A DNA stretch of 16,740 bases from JANWZL01 sp037445185 (GTDB lineage Bacteria; Pseudomonadota; Gammaproteobacteria; Burkholderiales; Thiobacillaceae): positions 1 through 16,740 of the forward strand of contig JBBIKZ010000202.1 in the NCBI GenBank assembly GCA_037445185.1. Reading direction: 5' to 3'. How positions within the stretch are numbered: position 1 is the first letter of the stretch; the number at the start of each line of letters is the position of its first letter. Shown one piece after another: positions 1-7,751 of the stretch. Under the pieces are notes generated by a model, which saw nothing but the letters and a program-made list of their open reading frames with translations, did not search any database and was not told where the DNA came from. Position numbers and translations under genes: made by a program.

Positions 1-126
1 GCCATCAGACGGTGAAAGGCCCCCAGAAATAGGGGCTCGGACCAGCAGATGTCCACCGAATTCACCCTGGTGGTCAGCCCAAAAACAGAATTCTGAACGA
101 AACCGTGAATAAATCAGACCTTCCCT
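1..126. other. Unassigned left edge, possibly an IS end
   Basis: No coding sequence can be supported here. The reading frame of the downstream methyltransferase remnant meets a TAA at 110-112, and the sequence before it shows no methyltransferase character. The stretch at about 103-126 (AATAAATCAGACCTTCCCT on the plus strand) resembles the outer end of an insertion sequence. That would explain why the methyltransferase begins abruptly without a start codon. I cannot name the element, and its other end lies outside the window. Confidence 0.3.
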
Positions 127-511
127 AAAAGAAATCTTTCGTATTCTCAAGCCTGGAGGGAAGTTAGTCTTTCATACACCAAATGTTCATGGGTATGGCC
201 CAGTGCTGGCAAAATTGCTCCCGGAATCATTGAAAGATCAACTCATATGGTACCTTCAGCGTCGGAAGCCGGAGGATGTGTTTCCAACCTATTATCGAAT
301 CAATGCTGCAAAAGATATTAAGCACATAGCGTGTGAGACTGGATTCGAATTGACATCGCTTCGATTAATTGTATCAACTCCCCTGTTCATTATGGTTCCT
401 CCGTTGCTTTTGTTGGAACTGCTGCTTATACGTTTTCTGATGAGTGATGTCGGTCGGCCTTTCCGATCCAACATCATTGCTATTTTGAAGAAGCCGTCCG
501 CTGTGCAATAA
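127..511 (+). pseudogene. C-terminal remnant of a class I SAM-dependent methyltransferase
   Basis: The frame is open from just after the TAA at 110-112 to the TAA at 509-511, and recognisable methyltransferase sequence begins near 127. It opens with KEIFRILKPGGKLVFHTPN, the motif following the SAM-binding domain of UbiE/Methyltransf_11-type enzymes (strand 5 and the LKPGG loop). No ATG, GTG or TTG with a ribosome-binding site precedes that motif, and the SAM-binding GxGxG region is absent, so about half of the protein is missing. A GTG at 203 could technically start a 102-residue peptide but lies downstream of the conserved motif. The C-terminal part has a hydrophobic stretch (about 374-440) seen in lipid- or glycan-associated methyltransferases. 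Such enzymes are common in O-antigen/exopolysaccharide clusters, which fits the neighbourhood. It is probably non-functional. Confidence 0.7.
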
Positions 512-549
512 GCAGCAAGAAAGGAATGCAATAGAGCAGCTATTTAGTA

Positions 550-1278
550 ATGGAGGCAACCGTCAAATACCTGATTCTCCCATCCAGTCTAATGACGATC
601 TGCTTGCTTGCCGGGCTGATGCTCGTCTTGCTGCGGCTCACGAAAAAAGGCATGTGGCTCGGGGCGGGAGGAATCTGTATCTATATCATCTTTGGCGCCG
701 GACCTGTCTCGTTTCTATTATTAAGTTCACTGGAGTTTCGCATTCCTCCGGCTGATCACCAGAAGCGACAAAAGGCACAGGCCATTGTCGTTCTTGCCGC
801 GTATGGCGAAGCCAATCCGGATCATCCATTGAGCAGCCGTGTGAATGGCATGTCCGCCATTCGCCTACTGGAGACGGTGATGGTGCACAAAAGCTGGCCC
901 AACATGCCTGTTTTTGTGAGCGGGTTTCAAGAAGTTGCCGATATCATGAGGGATATTCTTATATCCGCCGGCGTTCCACAGGACCAAATTATCGTTGATT
1001 CCCTGTCGATGAATACGTATGAGAGCGCCATTCATTTGGCGCCGTTCTTGGGAAACCAGCCGTTTCTGCTTATCACCTCCGCTGGCCACATGCCGAGGGC
1101 CATGGGCGTGTTTCGCAAGGCTGGCACCCGTCCTCTTCCCGTGCCAACCGACTATATGAGCAAGCGGAATACATTGGCGACGAATTACCTGCCATCGCCG
1201 CTTCATTTGTACTACTCAGATCTAGCGGTCTCTGAGTATGCGGCGCTGGCGTGGTATTACCTGAAGCGGCGTGTGTGA
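550..1278 (+). CDS. YdcF family (DUF218) membrane-anchored protein
   Basis: A 242-residue protein with two N-terminal membrane segments (about residues 7-30 and 35-60) followed by a DUF218 domain (about 78-230). Supporting motifs are the first strand AIVVLAAYG (78-86), VSGFQ (123-127) where the family has a glycine-rich SGG loop, the SMNTYESA helix start (153-160), and TSAGHMPRAMGVFRKAG (176-192), the family signature usually written TSAxHMPRA. E. coli members are YdcF and ElyC/SanA; ElyC affects undecaprenyl-phosphate and envelope assembly, but the biochemical reaction of this subfamily is not settled. The ATG at 550 is used because it precedes the first membrane segment; its ribosome-binding site is weak. 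The gene follows the methyltransferase remnant by 38 bp and may once have been co-transcribed with it. The gene appears intact. Confidence 0.85.
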   Translation: MEATVKYLILPSSLMTICLLAGLMLVLLRLTKKGMWLGAGGICIYIIFGAGPVSFLLLSSLEFRIPPADHQKRQKAQAIVVLAAYGEANPDHPLSSRVNGMSAIRLLETVMVHKSWPNMPVFVSGFQEVADIMRDILISAGVPQDQIIVDSLSMNTYESAIHLAPFLGNQPFLLITSAGHMPRAMGVFRKAGTRPLPVPTDYMSKRNTLATNYLPSPLHLYYSDLAVSEYAALAWYYLKRRV

Positions 1279-1409
1279 TGTTGGATGTGACTTAAAGGGA
1301 GGATTCAGGCTAAGAAGCGTTCCGCAAGCCAGAGGTGCTGATTGTGAAGTAAGAGACGTTCTTTCAAGGTTTGATCTTCCCCCGATTGTACAGACACCTA
1401 AGGAGGAAA

Positions 1410-1727
1410 ATGATGCAATCGGAGGATCGCATGAATAGCAAGACGAGACAGCAGTACACGGAAGACTTTAAAGCGGAGGCGGTGCGCTTAGTCCAGGAAT
1501 CGGGACAACCTGTTGCGCAGGTGGCACGGAATCTGGATATTGCTGACTATCTGCTCTACCACTGGCGAGCAGAGCAGCAGCAGGCAGAGAGCCTGGGGCA
1601 CGCCCGGCAGTCGATGCAGGCCGAACAAGAGGAGCTGGCGCGGCTGCGATGAGAAAATGCCGTTCTGAAGCAGGAGCGGGATTTTTTAAAACGTGCGACG
1701 GCGTTCTTCGCGAAGGAGTCCCGATGA
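1410..1727 (+). pseudogene. IS3-family transposase orfA, internal stop
   Basis: This encodes the helix-turn-helix protein (transposase_8 type) that, fused to OrfB by programmed frameshifting in IS3 elements, binds the terminal repeats. The HTH region is visible at about 1449-1560 (EDFKAEAVRLVQESGQ, then AQVARNLDIADYLLYHWR). Possible starts are ATG 1410, after AGGAGG at 1401-1406, and ATG 1431, after GGAGG at 1421-1425. A TGA at 1650-1652 interrupts the leucine-zipper-like tail; the same frame then continues ENAVLKQERDFLKRATAFF to a TGA at 1725-1727, the expected natural end. That end overlaps the orfB start (ATGA, 1724-1727). The A/T-rich tract at 1682-1691 would be the place for the family's ribosomal frameshift. 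The nonsense codon makes a functional product unlikely. Confidence 0.85.
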
Positions 1728-2586
1728 GATACCGGGTGATCCAGGAGTACGACCGTCGCTATCCGATCCGCCTGATGTGCCGAGCGTTGGCCGTGTCTTC
1801 GGCGGGCTATTATGCGTGGCGGCCCCCCCAGAGAGCGCTCGGGTGGAGGCCAATCGCGACCTGCTCACGGCGATTCGTCAGCTTCACCATGACAGTCGCT
1901 AGATCTCTGGGAGTCCTCGAGTCTGGCAAGCACTCCGTGCACAGGGCCACCGGGTTGGGAAACATCGCGTCGCTCGGCTGATGTGCCACGATGGCATCCG
2001 AGCAAAAACGGTGACGAAGTGGCGTGCCACCACTCAGTCTCAACATGAATTCCCCGTGGCCGCGAACACCCTGGATCGGGTCTTCACTGTTGGGGCTCCC
2101 AATCGAGTGTGGGCTAGAGACCTAACCTACATCTGGACGGGAGAAGGCTGGCTCTATCTGGCTGTCCTGCTCGATCTGTATTCACGCCGGGTCGTGGGCT
2201 GGGCCATGGGCCAGCGATTAACCGGTGAGTTGGCCGAGCAAGCCCTGACGATGGCCGTGATGAACCGCACTCCCAGGGCGGGGCTCGTGCATCATTCGGA
2301 CCGCGGCAGTCAATAGGCCGCCACGAACTACCAGCGCCGACTGGCTGAGTACGGCCTCACTCCCAGCATGAGCCGCAAAGGCAACTGTTGGGACAACGTA
2401 TGCGTTGAAAGTTTCTTTGGGACGCTCAAGCAGGAACTCGTATACCATCGGCGCTATACCACCCGAGACGAGGCCAAACGAGACATCTTCGAATACATCG
2501 AGGTGTTCTACAATCGGCAGCGTCGACACTCGACTCTCGGCTATCACTCCCCGGCCGAGTATGAAGCGAGGGTCGCAGTCGCTTAA
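1724..2586 (+). pseudogene. IS3-family transposase orfB (DDE), frameshift and two stops
   Basis: OrfB is the DDE integrase-type catalytic subunit. It starts at ATG 1724, overlapping the orfA stop. The original frame is lost in the C7 run at 1823-1829 (one base apparently deleted), after which homology continues in the next frame (ESARVEANRDLLTAIRQLHH). Two TAG codons follow in that frame, at 1900-1902 and 2314-2316; the second sits exactly where the family has Tyr in HSDRGSQY. All three catalytic blocks can still be read: WARDLTYIW (first Asp), LVHHSDRGSQ (second Asp), and CWDNVCVESFFGTLKQE (Glu). The C-terminus RRHSTLGYHSPAEYE is typical. The catalytic residues survive, but the three lesions prevent translation as one protein. 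Confidence 0.9.
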
Positions 2587-2724
2587 CCAGGTGTCCACGA
2601 AATCGGGGGAAGATCAGTTCTACGCCCCACAACTTCTGTGAGTTTGTGTTGCGGGGATACCTCACCATATCTTCAAGCAATTTGAGATAGATAGACAATC
2701 ATACAATTCAGAATAGTAACTTGC

Positions 2725-2750
2725 AAAAAACGCAGCAAATTATCTGCTGC
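2725..2750 (-). terminator. Rho-independent terminator, minus strand
   Basis: Read on the minus strand, stem GCAGCA (2750-2745) pairs with TGCTGC (2737-2732) around a 7-base loop, followed by G and six T (2730-2725). It lies outside the IS256-type element but would stop transcription leaving its transposase gene (stop codon at 2791-2793). No plus-strand T tract follows the hairpin. Confidence 0.55.
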
Positions 2751-2790
2751 CGCTAAAAATGAGGTCTTGTCAATAGGTGTGTAAATGGAG

Positions 2791-4034
2791 TCAGGCGGCG
2801 ACCTCCTGCTGGGTGACGCGATGTTTGCGGACTCCATCCACATACTGCGCGCTGGCATAGACCGTCGGCAGCAACTCCGGGGCGTTCAGCCGGCGGAAGG
2901 TCTGTTCCGCGACCTGGAGCACTTTCCAAATCAACGCCGTTGCGGACTCGACCCGCGTATACCGCTTACCGGCTGTGGTCCGGAGTCGCACGGCGGCGAA
3001 CGGGGACTCCACCACGTTGGTGGTACGCAAGTGGCGCCAATGCTCCCGCGGAAACGGATAGAAGCTGACGAGCCGGTCCCAATCGTAACTCAAGCGCTCG
3101 GCGGCCTTCGGGGCGAACGCACGGTACCGGCGACTGAACTGCGATCGTAATCGCTCACATTCGGCCCGGCTGTCCGCGTACGGCATTGCGCGCAGCAGCG
3201 TCGTGGCCTCGGGGTGGTACTTCTTTGGCAGGGCATCCAGCACGTTCAGAATCCGGTGGTTCCAGCACCGCTGCTCCACGGCAGTGGGCTGCTGCTCGCC
3301 CAGGGCCGCCCAGATACCCAAGTGGCCATCCGCGATGGTACAGCGCCAGGGCTTCAGCCCCGGTCGCGCAGATCCCGGAGCACCGTGGCCCAGGATTCTT
3401 TCGACTCCCGCTGCCCGCTCTCCACGGCGAGGACGACCTTGCGGCCATCCGTGAGCCCCCCAATCATCACGAGCAGGGCGGCCTTGCTGTCGTCCAAGCC
3501 CGCCTTCACATATAGCCCATCGGCCCAGACGTACACGACCTCCAGGTCATCGAGCCGCCGCTGTGTCCACGCCTCGTATTCCAGCTGCCACTGGGTCTTG
3601 AGCCGCGCCAGCGAGGTCGGCGAGAGCGGGGCGGCATCTCCCAGCAGCCCCCGGAGGGCCAATTCGAAGTCGTTGAGGGCAAGCCCGTGCAGATACAGCT
3701 GGGGTAAGAGCGCTCCCACTTGTTTGGTCCGCCGTTGGAACAGCGGCAGCACGAGGCTCACGAACCGCTCCGCCAAGCCGCGGATCCGTGGCCGCTGGAC
3801 GGTGATCGTGCCGCAGGTCATGGCCAGCTTCCGGGGCTTGCCATACCCATTCCGATATCCCTCTGACGCATCGATCGGGTCCCGCCGAGCGCTTTTCGCC
3901 CGACCTAACAACTCTGTGACTTCTTCTTCCAACATGGCCTGGATCATGCGCTGGATCTGCTCACGCATGAATGCCTCCAGACGTTCCCAGAGATGGCTTG
4001 ACGCTGCTGCTGAAGCTGTGCTCTGCTGCTTCAC
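2791..4034 (-). pseudogene. IS256-family transposase, single frameshift
   Basis: About 413 codons in two frames, the normal length for IS256 (mutator-type DDE) transposases. The GTG at 4034 is the best start because an AGGAGG-type site lies just upstream; an in-frame ATG at 4052 overlaps that site. N-terminal part: EEEVTELLGRAKSARRD, the family dimer/DNA-binding region. The first catalytic Asp is in VYVWADGLYVKAG, followed by ALLVMIGGLTDGRKVVLAV. The frame is then lost at a GGGG run near 3354-3360 (one C apparently missing). In the next frame the second Asp block CTIADGHLGIWAAL and the Glu block EHWRHLRTTNVVESPFAAV follow, through to the stop at 2791. One restored base would make a full transposase, so this is either recent decay or a homopolymer sequencing error. 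Confidence 0.88.
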
Positions 4035-4054
4035 GGCGGTGCCTCCTTTCATAG

Positions 4055-4070
4055 CCGGGCGTCGGCCCGG
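4055..4070 (-). promoter_or_regulatory. GC-only hairpin in the IS256 transposase leader
   Basis: CCGGGC (4055-4060) pairs perfectly with GCCCGG (4065-4070) across a 4-base loop. In minus-strand RNA it sits immediately upstream of the AGGAGG ribosome-binding site and GTG start at 4034. Hairpins at this place in other insertion sequences protect against expression from outside transcription by hiding the start region. That role is only an analogy here. Confidence 0.35.
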
Positions 4071-4190
4071 TGGGTTTGGTCACCCGAAAGGTTGTCACCG
4101 CCTTTTTCCTATTTCCACACCTTTTGCTTATACCTCCTAAAAATTATTTAGTTCAGAGCTAATAGGGAAAACAATTTGGGAGAGCTAATC

Positions 4191-6047
4191 ATGCAGGCAG
4201 ATAAGCACATCGTTGGCCTCTCCGCCTACTACCACGATAGCGCTGCCTGTCTGGTGCGGGACGGCGAGATCGTCGCGGCGGCGCAGGAAGAGCGGTTTAC
4301 ACGGAAGAAGCACGATCCGGGGTTTCCGCATAAAGCATTGGACTATTGCTTGAGAGAGGCCGGGATCACGTTGCGTCAGGTGGGGGCGGTGACGTTTTAT
4401 GACAAGCCGCTCGTGAAATTTGAGCGGCTGCTGGAGACCTATTTGGCCTTTGCCCCCAGAGGGATTCGGTCGTTTCTTGCGGCGATGCCCGTGTGGCTTA
4501 AAGAGAAGCTGTTTCTCAAGACTTTGTTGCAAAAGGAGTTGCTGGCTCATGAGGAGAGTTTGACGAAGGCCGAGCTTCCCCCATTGCTTTTCTCCGAGCA
4601 TCATGAATCGCACGCAGCCTCGGCGTTCTTTCCGTCGCCCTTTGAGCAAGCAGTGGTTTTGTGTATGGACGGCGTGGGGGAGTGGGCGACGACGTCGGCC
4701 TGGCTGGGTGAAGGCAATCGTTTGACTCCTTTGTGGGAGATCCCATTTCCCCACTCGCTCGGTCTGCTCTATTCGGCCTTTACGTATTACACGGGCTTCA
4801 AGGTGAACTCCGGTGAGTACAAGGTGATGGGGCTGGCACCGTACGGAGAGCCCAAGTACGTCAAGGCGATTTACGACCATTTGATGGATCTGAAGCCGGA
4901 CGGGACTTTCCGGATGAACATGCAGTATTTCGACTACTGTACCGGACTCACGATGACCAATCAAAAGTTTGATGACATCTTCGGCGGTCCGCCACGAAAA
5001 CCCGAGAGTAAGTTGACGCAGCGGGAAATGGATTTGGCTCGCTCCATCCAAGAAGTCACCGAGGAGGTGATGTTGCGGCTGTCACGCACCCTTCATCGGG
5101 AAACGGGCGTAGACAATTTGTGTCTGGCCGGCGGGGTGGCGCTCAACTGTGTCGGCAACGGCCGCATCCTGCGAGAAGGGCCCTTCAAAGGGCTCTGGAT
5201 TCAACCTGCCGCCGGCGATGCCGGCGGGGCGATAGGAGCCGCCCTGACGACGTGGTATCAGTACGAAGGAAAGCCGCGCTTCAGCGACGGTATTCAAGAC
5301 AAGATGCACGGCAGCTATCTGGGGCCTCGATTCACCAACGAGGAGATCGAACGCTATCTAAAAGAACAGGCCATCCCTTACGCTCGCTTGAGCGACGACG
5401 TGTTGGTCGAGCGGGTGGCCCAAGAATTGGCGGCGGGGAAAGTGGTGGGCTGGTTCCAGGGACGGATGGAATTCGGACCACGGGCCTTGGGCGGGAGGAG
5501 CATCTTGGGTGATGCGAGAAATACAACCATGCAATCCGTCATGAACCTGAAAATAAAATATCGGGAGTCATTCAGGCCCTTTGCGCCGTCGGTCCTGCGG
5601 GAACGAGTCTCGGAGTATTTTGACATGGATACCGACAGCCCTTATATGTTGTTGGTGGCGCCGGTGAAGGAGAAACGACGGATTCCCAAGTCGGCCGCAC
5701 ATGGCGATTTGTGGGGGATTGACCTCCTCAATGTGCCGCGCTCTGATATTCCGGCTGTGACGCATTTGGATTATTCAGCGCGGATTCAAACCGTGCATGC
5801 CCGAACCAATCCCCGCTATTATGCCCTGCTCCAGGCCTTTGAAAAGCAGACCGGTTGCGCCGTGCTTGTGAATACCTCGTTCAACGTGCGGGGCGAGCCG
5901 ATCGTGGGGTCGCCTCAGGATGCTTTTCGGTGTTTCATGCGGACCGAGATGGACGTGTTGGTGCTCGAGAACTACGTGTTACTGAAGACGGAACAGAAGC
6001 CGTTGGAGGGAGATACCGATTGGAAAAAGGAATTCGAACTTGATTAG
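4191..6047 (+). CDS. NodU/TobZ-family O-carbamoyltransferase
   Basis: A complete 618-residue enzyme of the NodU/CmcH/TobZ family, which makes carbamoyl-adenylate from carbamoyl-phosphate and ATP and transfers the carbamoyl group to a hydroxyl on a sugar or natural product. The N-terminal TsaD/Kae1-like domain starts VGLSAYYHDSAACLV. The metal-binding HHESH is at 137-141, Asp160 is in CMDGVGEW, and GEYKVMGLAPYGEP, LAGGVALNC and QPAAGDAGGA follow. The C-terminal domain has FGPRALGGRSILGDAR (from 428), RESFRPFAPSVL and VNTSFNVRGEPIVGSP. ATG 4191 is preferred over the in-frame TTG at 4176 because GGGAGAG (about 4178-4184) is well spaced for it. It is the first gene of an operon with the SxtJ- and DUF5989-like genes (27- and 19-bp gaps). 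The substrate is unknown; a surface glycan is the likeliest from context. Confidence 0.95.
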   Translation: MQADKHIVGLSAYYHDSAACLVRDGEIVAAAQEERFTRKKHDPGFPHKALDYCLREAGITLRQVGAVTFYDKPLVKFERLLETYLAFAPRGIRSFLAAMPVWLKEKLFLKTLLQKELLAHEESLTKAELPPLLFSEHHESHAASAFFPSPFEQAVVLCMDGVGEWATTSAWLGEGNRLTPLWEIPFPHSLGLLYSAFTYYTGFKVNSGEYKVMGLAPYGEPKYVKAIYDHLMDLKPDGTFRMNMQYFDYCTGLTMTNQKFDDIFGGPPRKPESKLTQREMDLARSIQEVTEEVMLRLSRTLHRETGVDNLCLAGGVALNCVGNGRILREGPFKGLWIQPAAGDAGGAIGAALTTWYQYEGKPRFSDGIQDKMHGSYLGPRFTNEEIERYLKEQAIPYARLSDDVLVERVAQELAAGKVVGWFQGRMEFGPRALGGRSILGDARNTTMQSVMNLKIKYRESFRPFAPSVLRERVSEYFDMDTDSPYMLLVAPVKEKRRIPKSAAHGDLWGIDLLNVPRSDIPAVTHLDYSARIQTVHARTNPRYYALLQAFEKQTGCAVLVNTSFNVRGEPIVGSPQDAFRCFMRTEMDVLVLENYVLLKTEQKPLEGDTDWKKEFELD

Positions 6048-6074
6048 AACGAGTTGAGGAGAGAGGGTTGCCGT

Positions 6075-6467
6075 ATGAATGCGAAGACGGAAACAAAGCA
6101 GCTCAGAAGTTTCGGCCTGTTGGTGGGTGGCATTTTTGTGGCGATCGGCGCATGGCCGGTTGTCACGGGGCAGCCTGTTCGTGGATGGGCATTGGGGCTT
6201 GGCGGTCTCTTGATGGGGTTGGGCGCTCTGGCGCCCAGAAGCCTGGCGTTGCCCTACAAGGGGTGGATGGCGATCGGGCACGTGCTGGGGTGGGTGAATA
6301 CCAGAATTATCCTCGGGATTGTGTTTTATGGGCTGCTGACGCCCTTGGGTTTGATTCGACGTGTGTTGGGGCATGATCCTTTGCGTATCGCCTTCGAGCC
6401 GCAGCAAGACACCTATCGCGTGCCAAAACCGTCCCGTCCAGCCACTCATCTTAAAAACCAATTCTAA
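6075..6467 (+). CDS. SxtJ-like small membrane protein
   Basis: A 130-residue hydrophobic protein with about three membrane segments: SFGLLVGGIFVAIGAWPVV near residues 10-30, WALGLGGLLMGLGALAP near 37-55, and RIILGIVFYGLLTPLGLI near 78-96. An Arg-rich loop (RRVLGHDP) and a polar tail follow. This is the SxtJ-type protein regularly encoded next to NodU-type carbamoyltransferases; no biochemical function is established for it. ATG 6075 is chosen because the GAGGAGAGAGG site at 6055-6065 precedes it; a TTG at 6054 would lie before that site. It follows the carbamoyltransferase by 27 bp and precedes the DUF5989 gene by 19 bp, so the three are almost certainly co-transcribed. A role in tethering the carbamoyltransferase to a membrane-bound substrate is a reasonable guess only. 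Confidence 0.85.
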   Translation: MNAKTETKQLRSFGLLVGGIFVAIGAWPVVTGQPVRGWALGLGGLLMGLGALAPRSLALPYKGWMAIGHVLGWVNTRIILGIVFYGLLTPLGLIRRVLGHDPLRIAFEPQQDTYRVPKPSRPATHLKNQF

Positions 6468-6486
6468 CGAAGCAGAGGAGAAGCCC

Positions 6487-6639
6487 ATGGGCGAATTTTT
6501 TGCGGAGTTGTGGAGCTTTATGCGGGAGCGGAAGAAGTTTTGGCTGCTGCCCATCATTGTCGTGTTGCTGTTTTTAGGATCTCTGATTGTGCTGACACAG
6601 GGATCTGCTGTCGCGCCGTTTATCTACACACTATTTTGA
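6487..6639 (+). CDS. DUF5989 / SxtK-like 50-residue membrane protein
   Basis: A micro-protein of 50 residues starting MGEFFAELWSFMRERKKF. One membrane segment follows (WLLPIIVVLLFLGSLIVL, about 21-38), then the conserved end AVAPFIYTLF. The charged N-terminal helix RERKKFW before the membrane segment and the AVAPFIYTLF terminus are typical of the DUF5989 family, found beside SxtJ proteins and carbamoyltransferases. ATG 6487 is preceded by a purine-rich GAGGAG site. It is the last intact gene of the operon. Function is unknown in the family; constant co-occurrence suggests a small subunit of a membrane carbamoylation complex (inference). Confidence 0.88.
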   Translation: MGEFFAELWSFMRERKKFWLLPIIVVLLFLGSLIVLTQGSAVAPFIYTLF

Positions 6640-6661
6640 TTTCGTTTGTGCAGTTAGAAAA

Positions 6662-6681
6662 GGCCAGAGTGAGATCTGGCC
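6662..6681. terminator. Hairpin after the carbamoyltransferase operon
   Basis: A perfect 7-bp stem GGCCAGA (6662-6668) / TCTGGCC (6675-6681) with a 6-base loop, 22 bp after the DUF5989 stop. The plus strand has no T run after it; the minus strand has CTTTTCT directly after the stem. It probably ends operon transcription weakly on the plus strand and better on the minus strand. Confidence 0.5.
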
Positions 6682-6710
6682 AATGGGTGTGTTAGAAATT
6701 GAGTGGTACG

Positions 6711-7615
6711 GTCCAGACATATAGGTACACTCACGGGCACCAAAGGAGGTGCCCTATGCCCTGGAGGCAAACTTCACCTCTGAACCAGAGAACACAGTTC
6801 ATCGCTGACTTTCTCGTCAAACGTTTTTGATCACCGAGCCGGGCGACCTCTACGGCGTCAGCCGCAAGACCGCGTACAAGTGGATCGACCGTTATCTATG
6901 CACCGGGCCGGCAGGATTATGTGAGCGGTCTCGTCGACCCCACTGTTTCCCACACCAAACCCCCGAGGAGATTATAGCGGCCATCCTCGACGCATGCCGT
7001 CGTCATCCTTCCTGAGGCGCCAAGAAGCTGCTGTGACTTCTGCACAAGAGCCACCCGCGCTGGGACCTGCCGGGCCGCTCCACGTGGGTGCGCCTGGGGA
7101 TGATGCCCGAGTTCATCGAACTCGGCAAGCCCCAGCAGAACAGCCGCCATGAGCGCATGCATCGGACGCTCAAGGCTGAGACCACACGTCCACCTGCCGG
7201 CAATCTCTCCGCTCAGCAGCGCAAGTTCAATCGCTTTCGAGAAGAGTTCAACTACGAGCGTCCGCACGAAGCGCTCGACCAGCAGACACCGGCGTCCCTC
7301 TACCAGCCCTCAACCTGTCTTATGCCGGACAAAGTGCCACCGCTGGAATATCCCGACCGCTTCGAAGTGCGTTACGTCAGCGCCAATGGGGATATCCGCT
7401 GGAACCGAGGCTGGGTCAATGTCTCCATCGTTTGCGTCGGCGAATACGTGGGGCTTGAAGAGATCGATGATGGGATCTGGAATGTCTATGTTCGGACCCC
7501 TTCAACTTGGTCGACTACAGGAACGCTACATGTGCGCATCGAGGATGAATATGGCGGACTAAAACGTCACAAAGTGTAACCCATGTCCTCGGACTTTTTT
7601 GTTACCTATCTCCCC
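6711..7615 (+). mobile_element. IS481-family element remnant
   Basis: The boundaries are approximate. The right end is inferred from GTAACCCATGTCC (from 7577) and GTTACCTATCTCCCC (7601-7615), the type of end seen in this IS481 subgroup. A degenerate partner for the inner part is visible at about 6711-6731 (GTCCAGACATATAGGTACACT). The outer left repeat is not recognisable. The enclosed transposase has lost about half of its coding sequence. The remnant lies directly behind the DUF5989 gene, between it and the decayed prsK copy. Confidence 0.6.
6756..7579 (+). pseudogene. IS481-family transposase, heavily decayed
   Basis: ATG 6756 has a strong AAAGGAGGT site at 6743-6750. The N-terminus reads MPWRQTSPLNQRTQFIADF and then loses frame in the T run at 6823-6828 (TGA 6828-6830). 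The next frame carries the HTH: EPGDLYGVSRKTAYKWIDRY. Two in-frame TGA codons follow (7013-7015 and 7034-7036). After about 7090 the sequence jumps to the C-terminal part (GKPQQNSRHERMHRTLKAE, then NYERPHEALDQQTPASLYQP), so most of the DDE catalytic core is deleted. A last frameshift near 7490 moves the natural end (FGPLQLGRLQER) into another frame that stops at 7562; the main frame stops at 7579. It cannot encode an active transposase. Confidence 0.88.
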
Positions 7616-7652
7616 AACCGGTCAAGTCAGATGGCGGCTTTCTGCTGCTTGC

Positions 7653-7733
7653 ATGCTCAAGATATTATCGATTGCAGGACTTGCGACGCTAGTTGCTCTT
7701 ATTATGGTGGTATTAGCGGACATCGTATTGTAG
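7653..7733 (+). pseudogene. Possible N-terminal stub of a membrane/secreted protein
   Basis: A 26-codon open frame beginning MLKILSIAGLATLVALIMVV, a single hydrophobic signal-anchor-like segment, ending at TAG 7731-7733. It stops 18 bp before the start of the decayed prsK copy; at the intact copy an SGNH hydrolase gene stops 17 bp before prsK. The stub could therefore be what is left of a hydrolase gene at this site (start anchor plus premature stop). It is short, has no clear ribosome-binding site, and may be chance. Confidence 0.25.
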
Positions 7734-7751
7734 CTCAGCAAGCATAACCAT

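Larger units (their letters stand above)
1372..2616 (+). mobile_element. IS3-family insertion sequence, 1245 bp, inactive
   Basis: The ends are 28-bp inverted repeats at 1372-1399 and 2589-2616. The outer 16 bases, TGATCTTCCCCCGATT, are perfect, and the inner GACACCT also matches. The element is flanked by a 3-bp direct repeat GTT (1369-1371 and 2617-2619), the target duplication expected for IS3-family transposition. Inside are orfA and orfB in the usual two-frame arrangement, both broken. Intact ends and target duplication with decayed genes point to an insertion that lost function afterwards, or one mobilised in trans. Confidence 0.9.
2775..4122 (-). mobile_element. IS256-family insertion sequence, about 1348 bp
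   Basis: The element contains one minus-strand IS256-type transposase gene and has imperfect terminal inverted repeats. The left end at 2775-2802 begins AGGTGTG; the right end at 4095-4122 gives AGGTGTG when reverse-complemented. By eye 21 of 28 positions match, including inner AAAT and GGCGG blocks. The repeat may extend outward four bases (CAAT/CAAA). I see no convincing 8-9 bp target duplication (flanks TTGTCAAT and TTTGCTTA), so the exact ends are uncertain or the duplication has decayed. The right end stops about 68 bp before the carbamoyltransferase start codon. Confidence 0.8.

Noticed and set aside
3214..4140. 308-codon plus-strand open frame
   Set aside because: It is antisense to the IS256 transposase, whose catalytic blocks are unmistakable on the minus strand; the plus-strand translation is Ser/Arg-rich and has no recognisable domain.
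4185..5051. 288-codon minus-strand open frame
   Set aside because: Shadow of the high-GC carbamoyltransferase gene; its translation is rich in His, Arg and Gln without motifs.
4191..6639. A saxitoxin biosynthesis cluster
   Set aside because: Only the carbamoyltransferase and the two small membrane proteins match in order; no SxtA-type polyketide synthase, amidinotransferase or oxygenases are present. These families are widespread in polysaccharide clusters.
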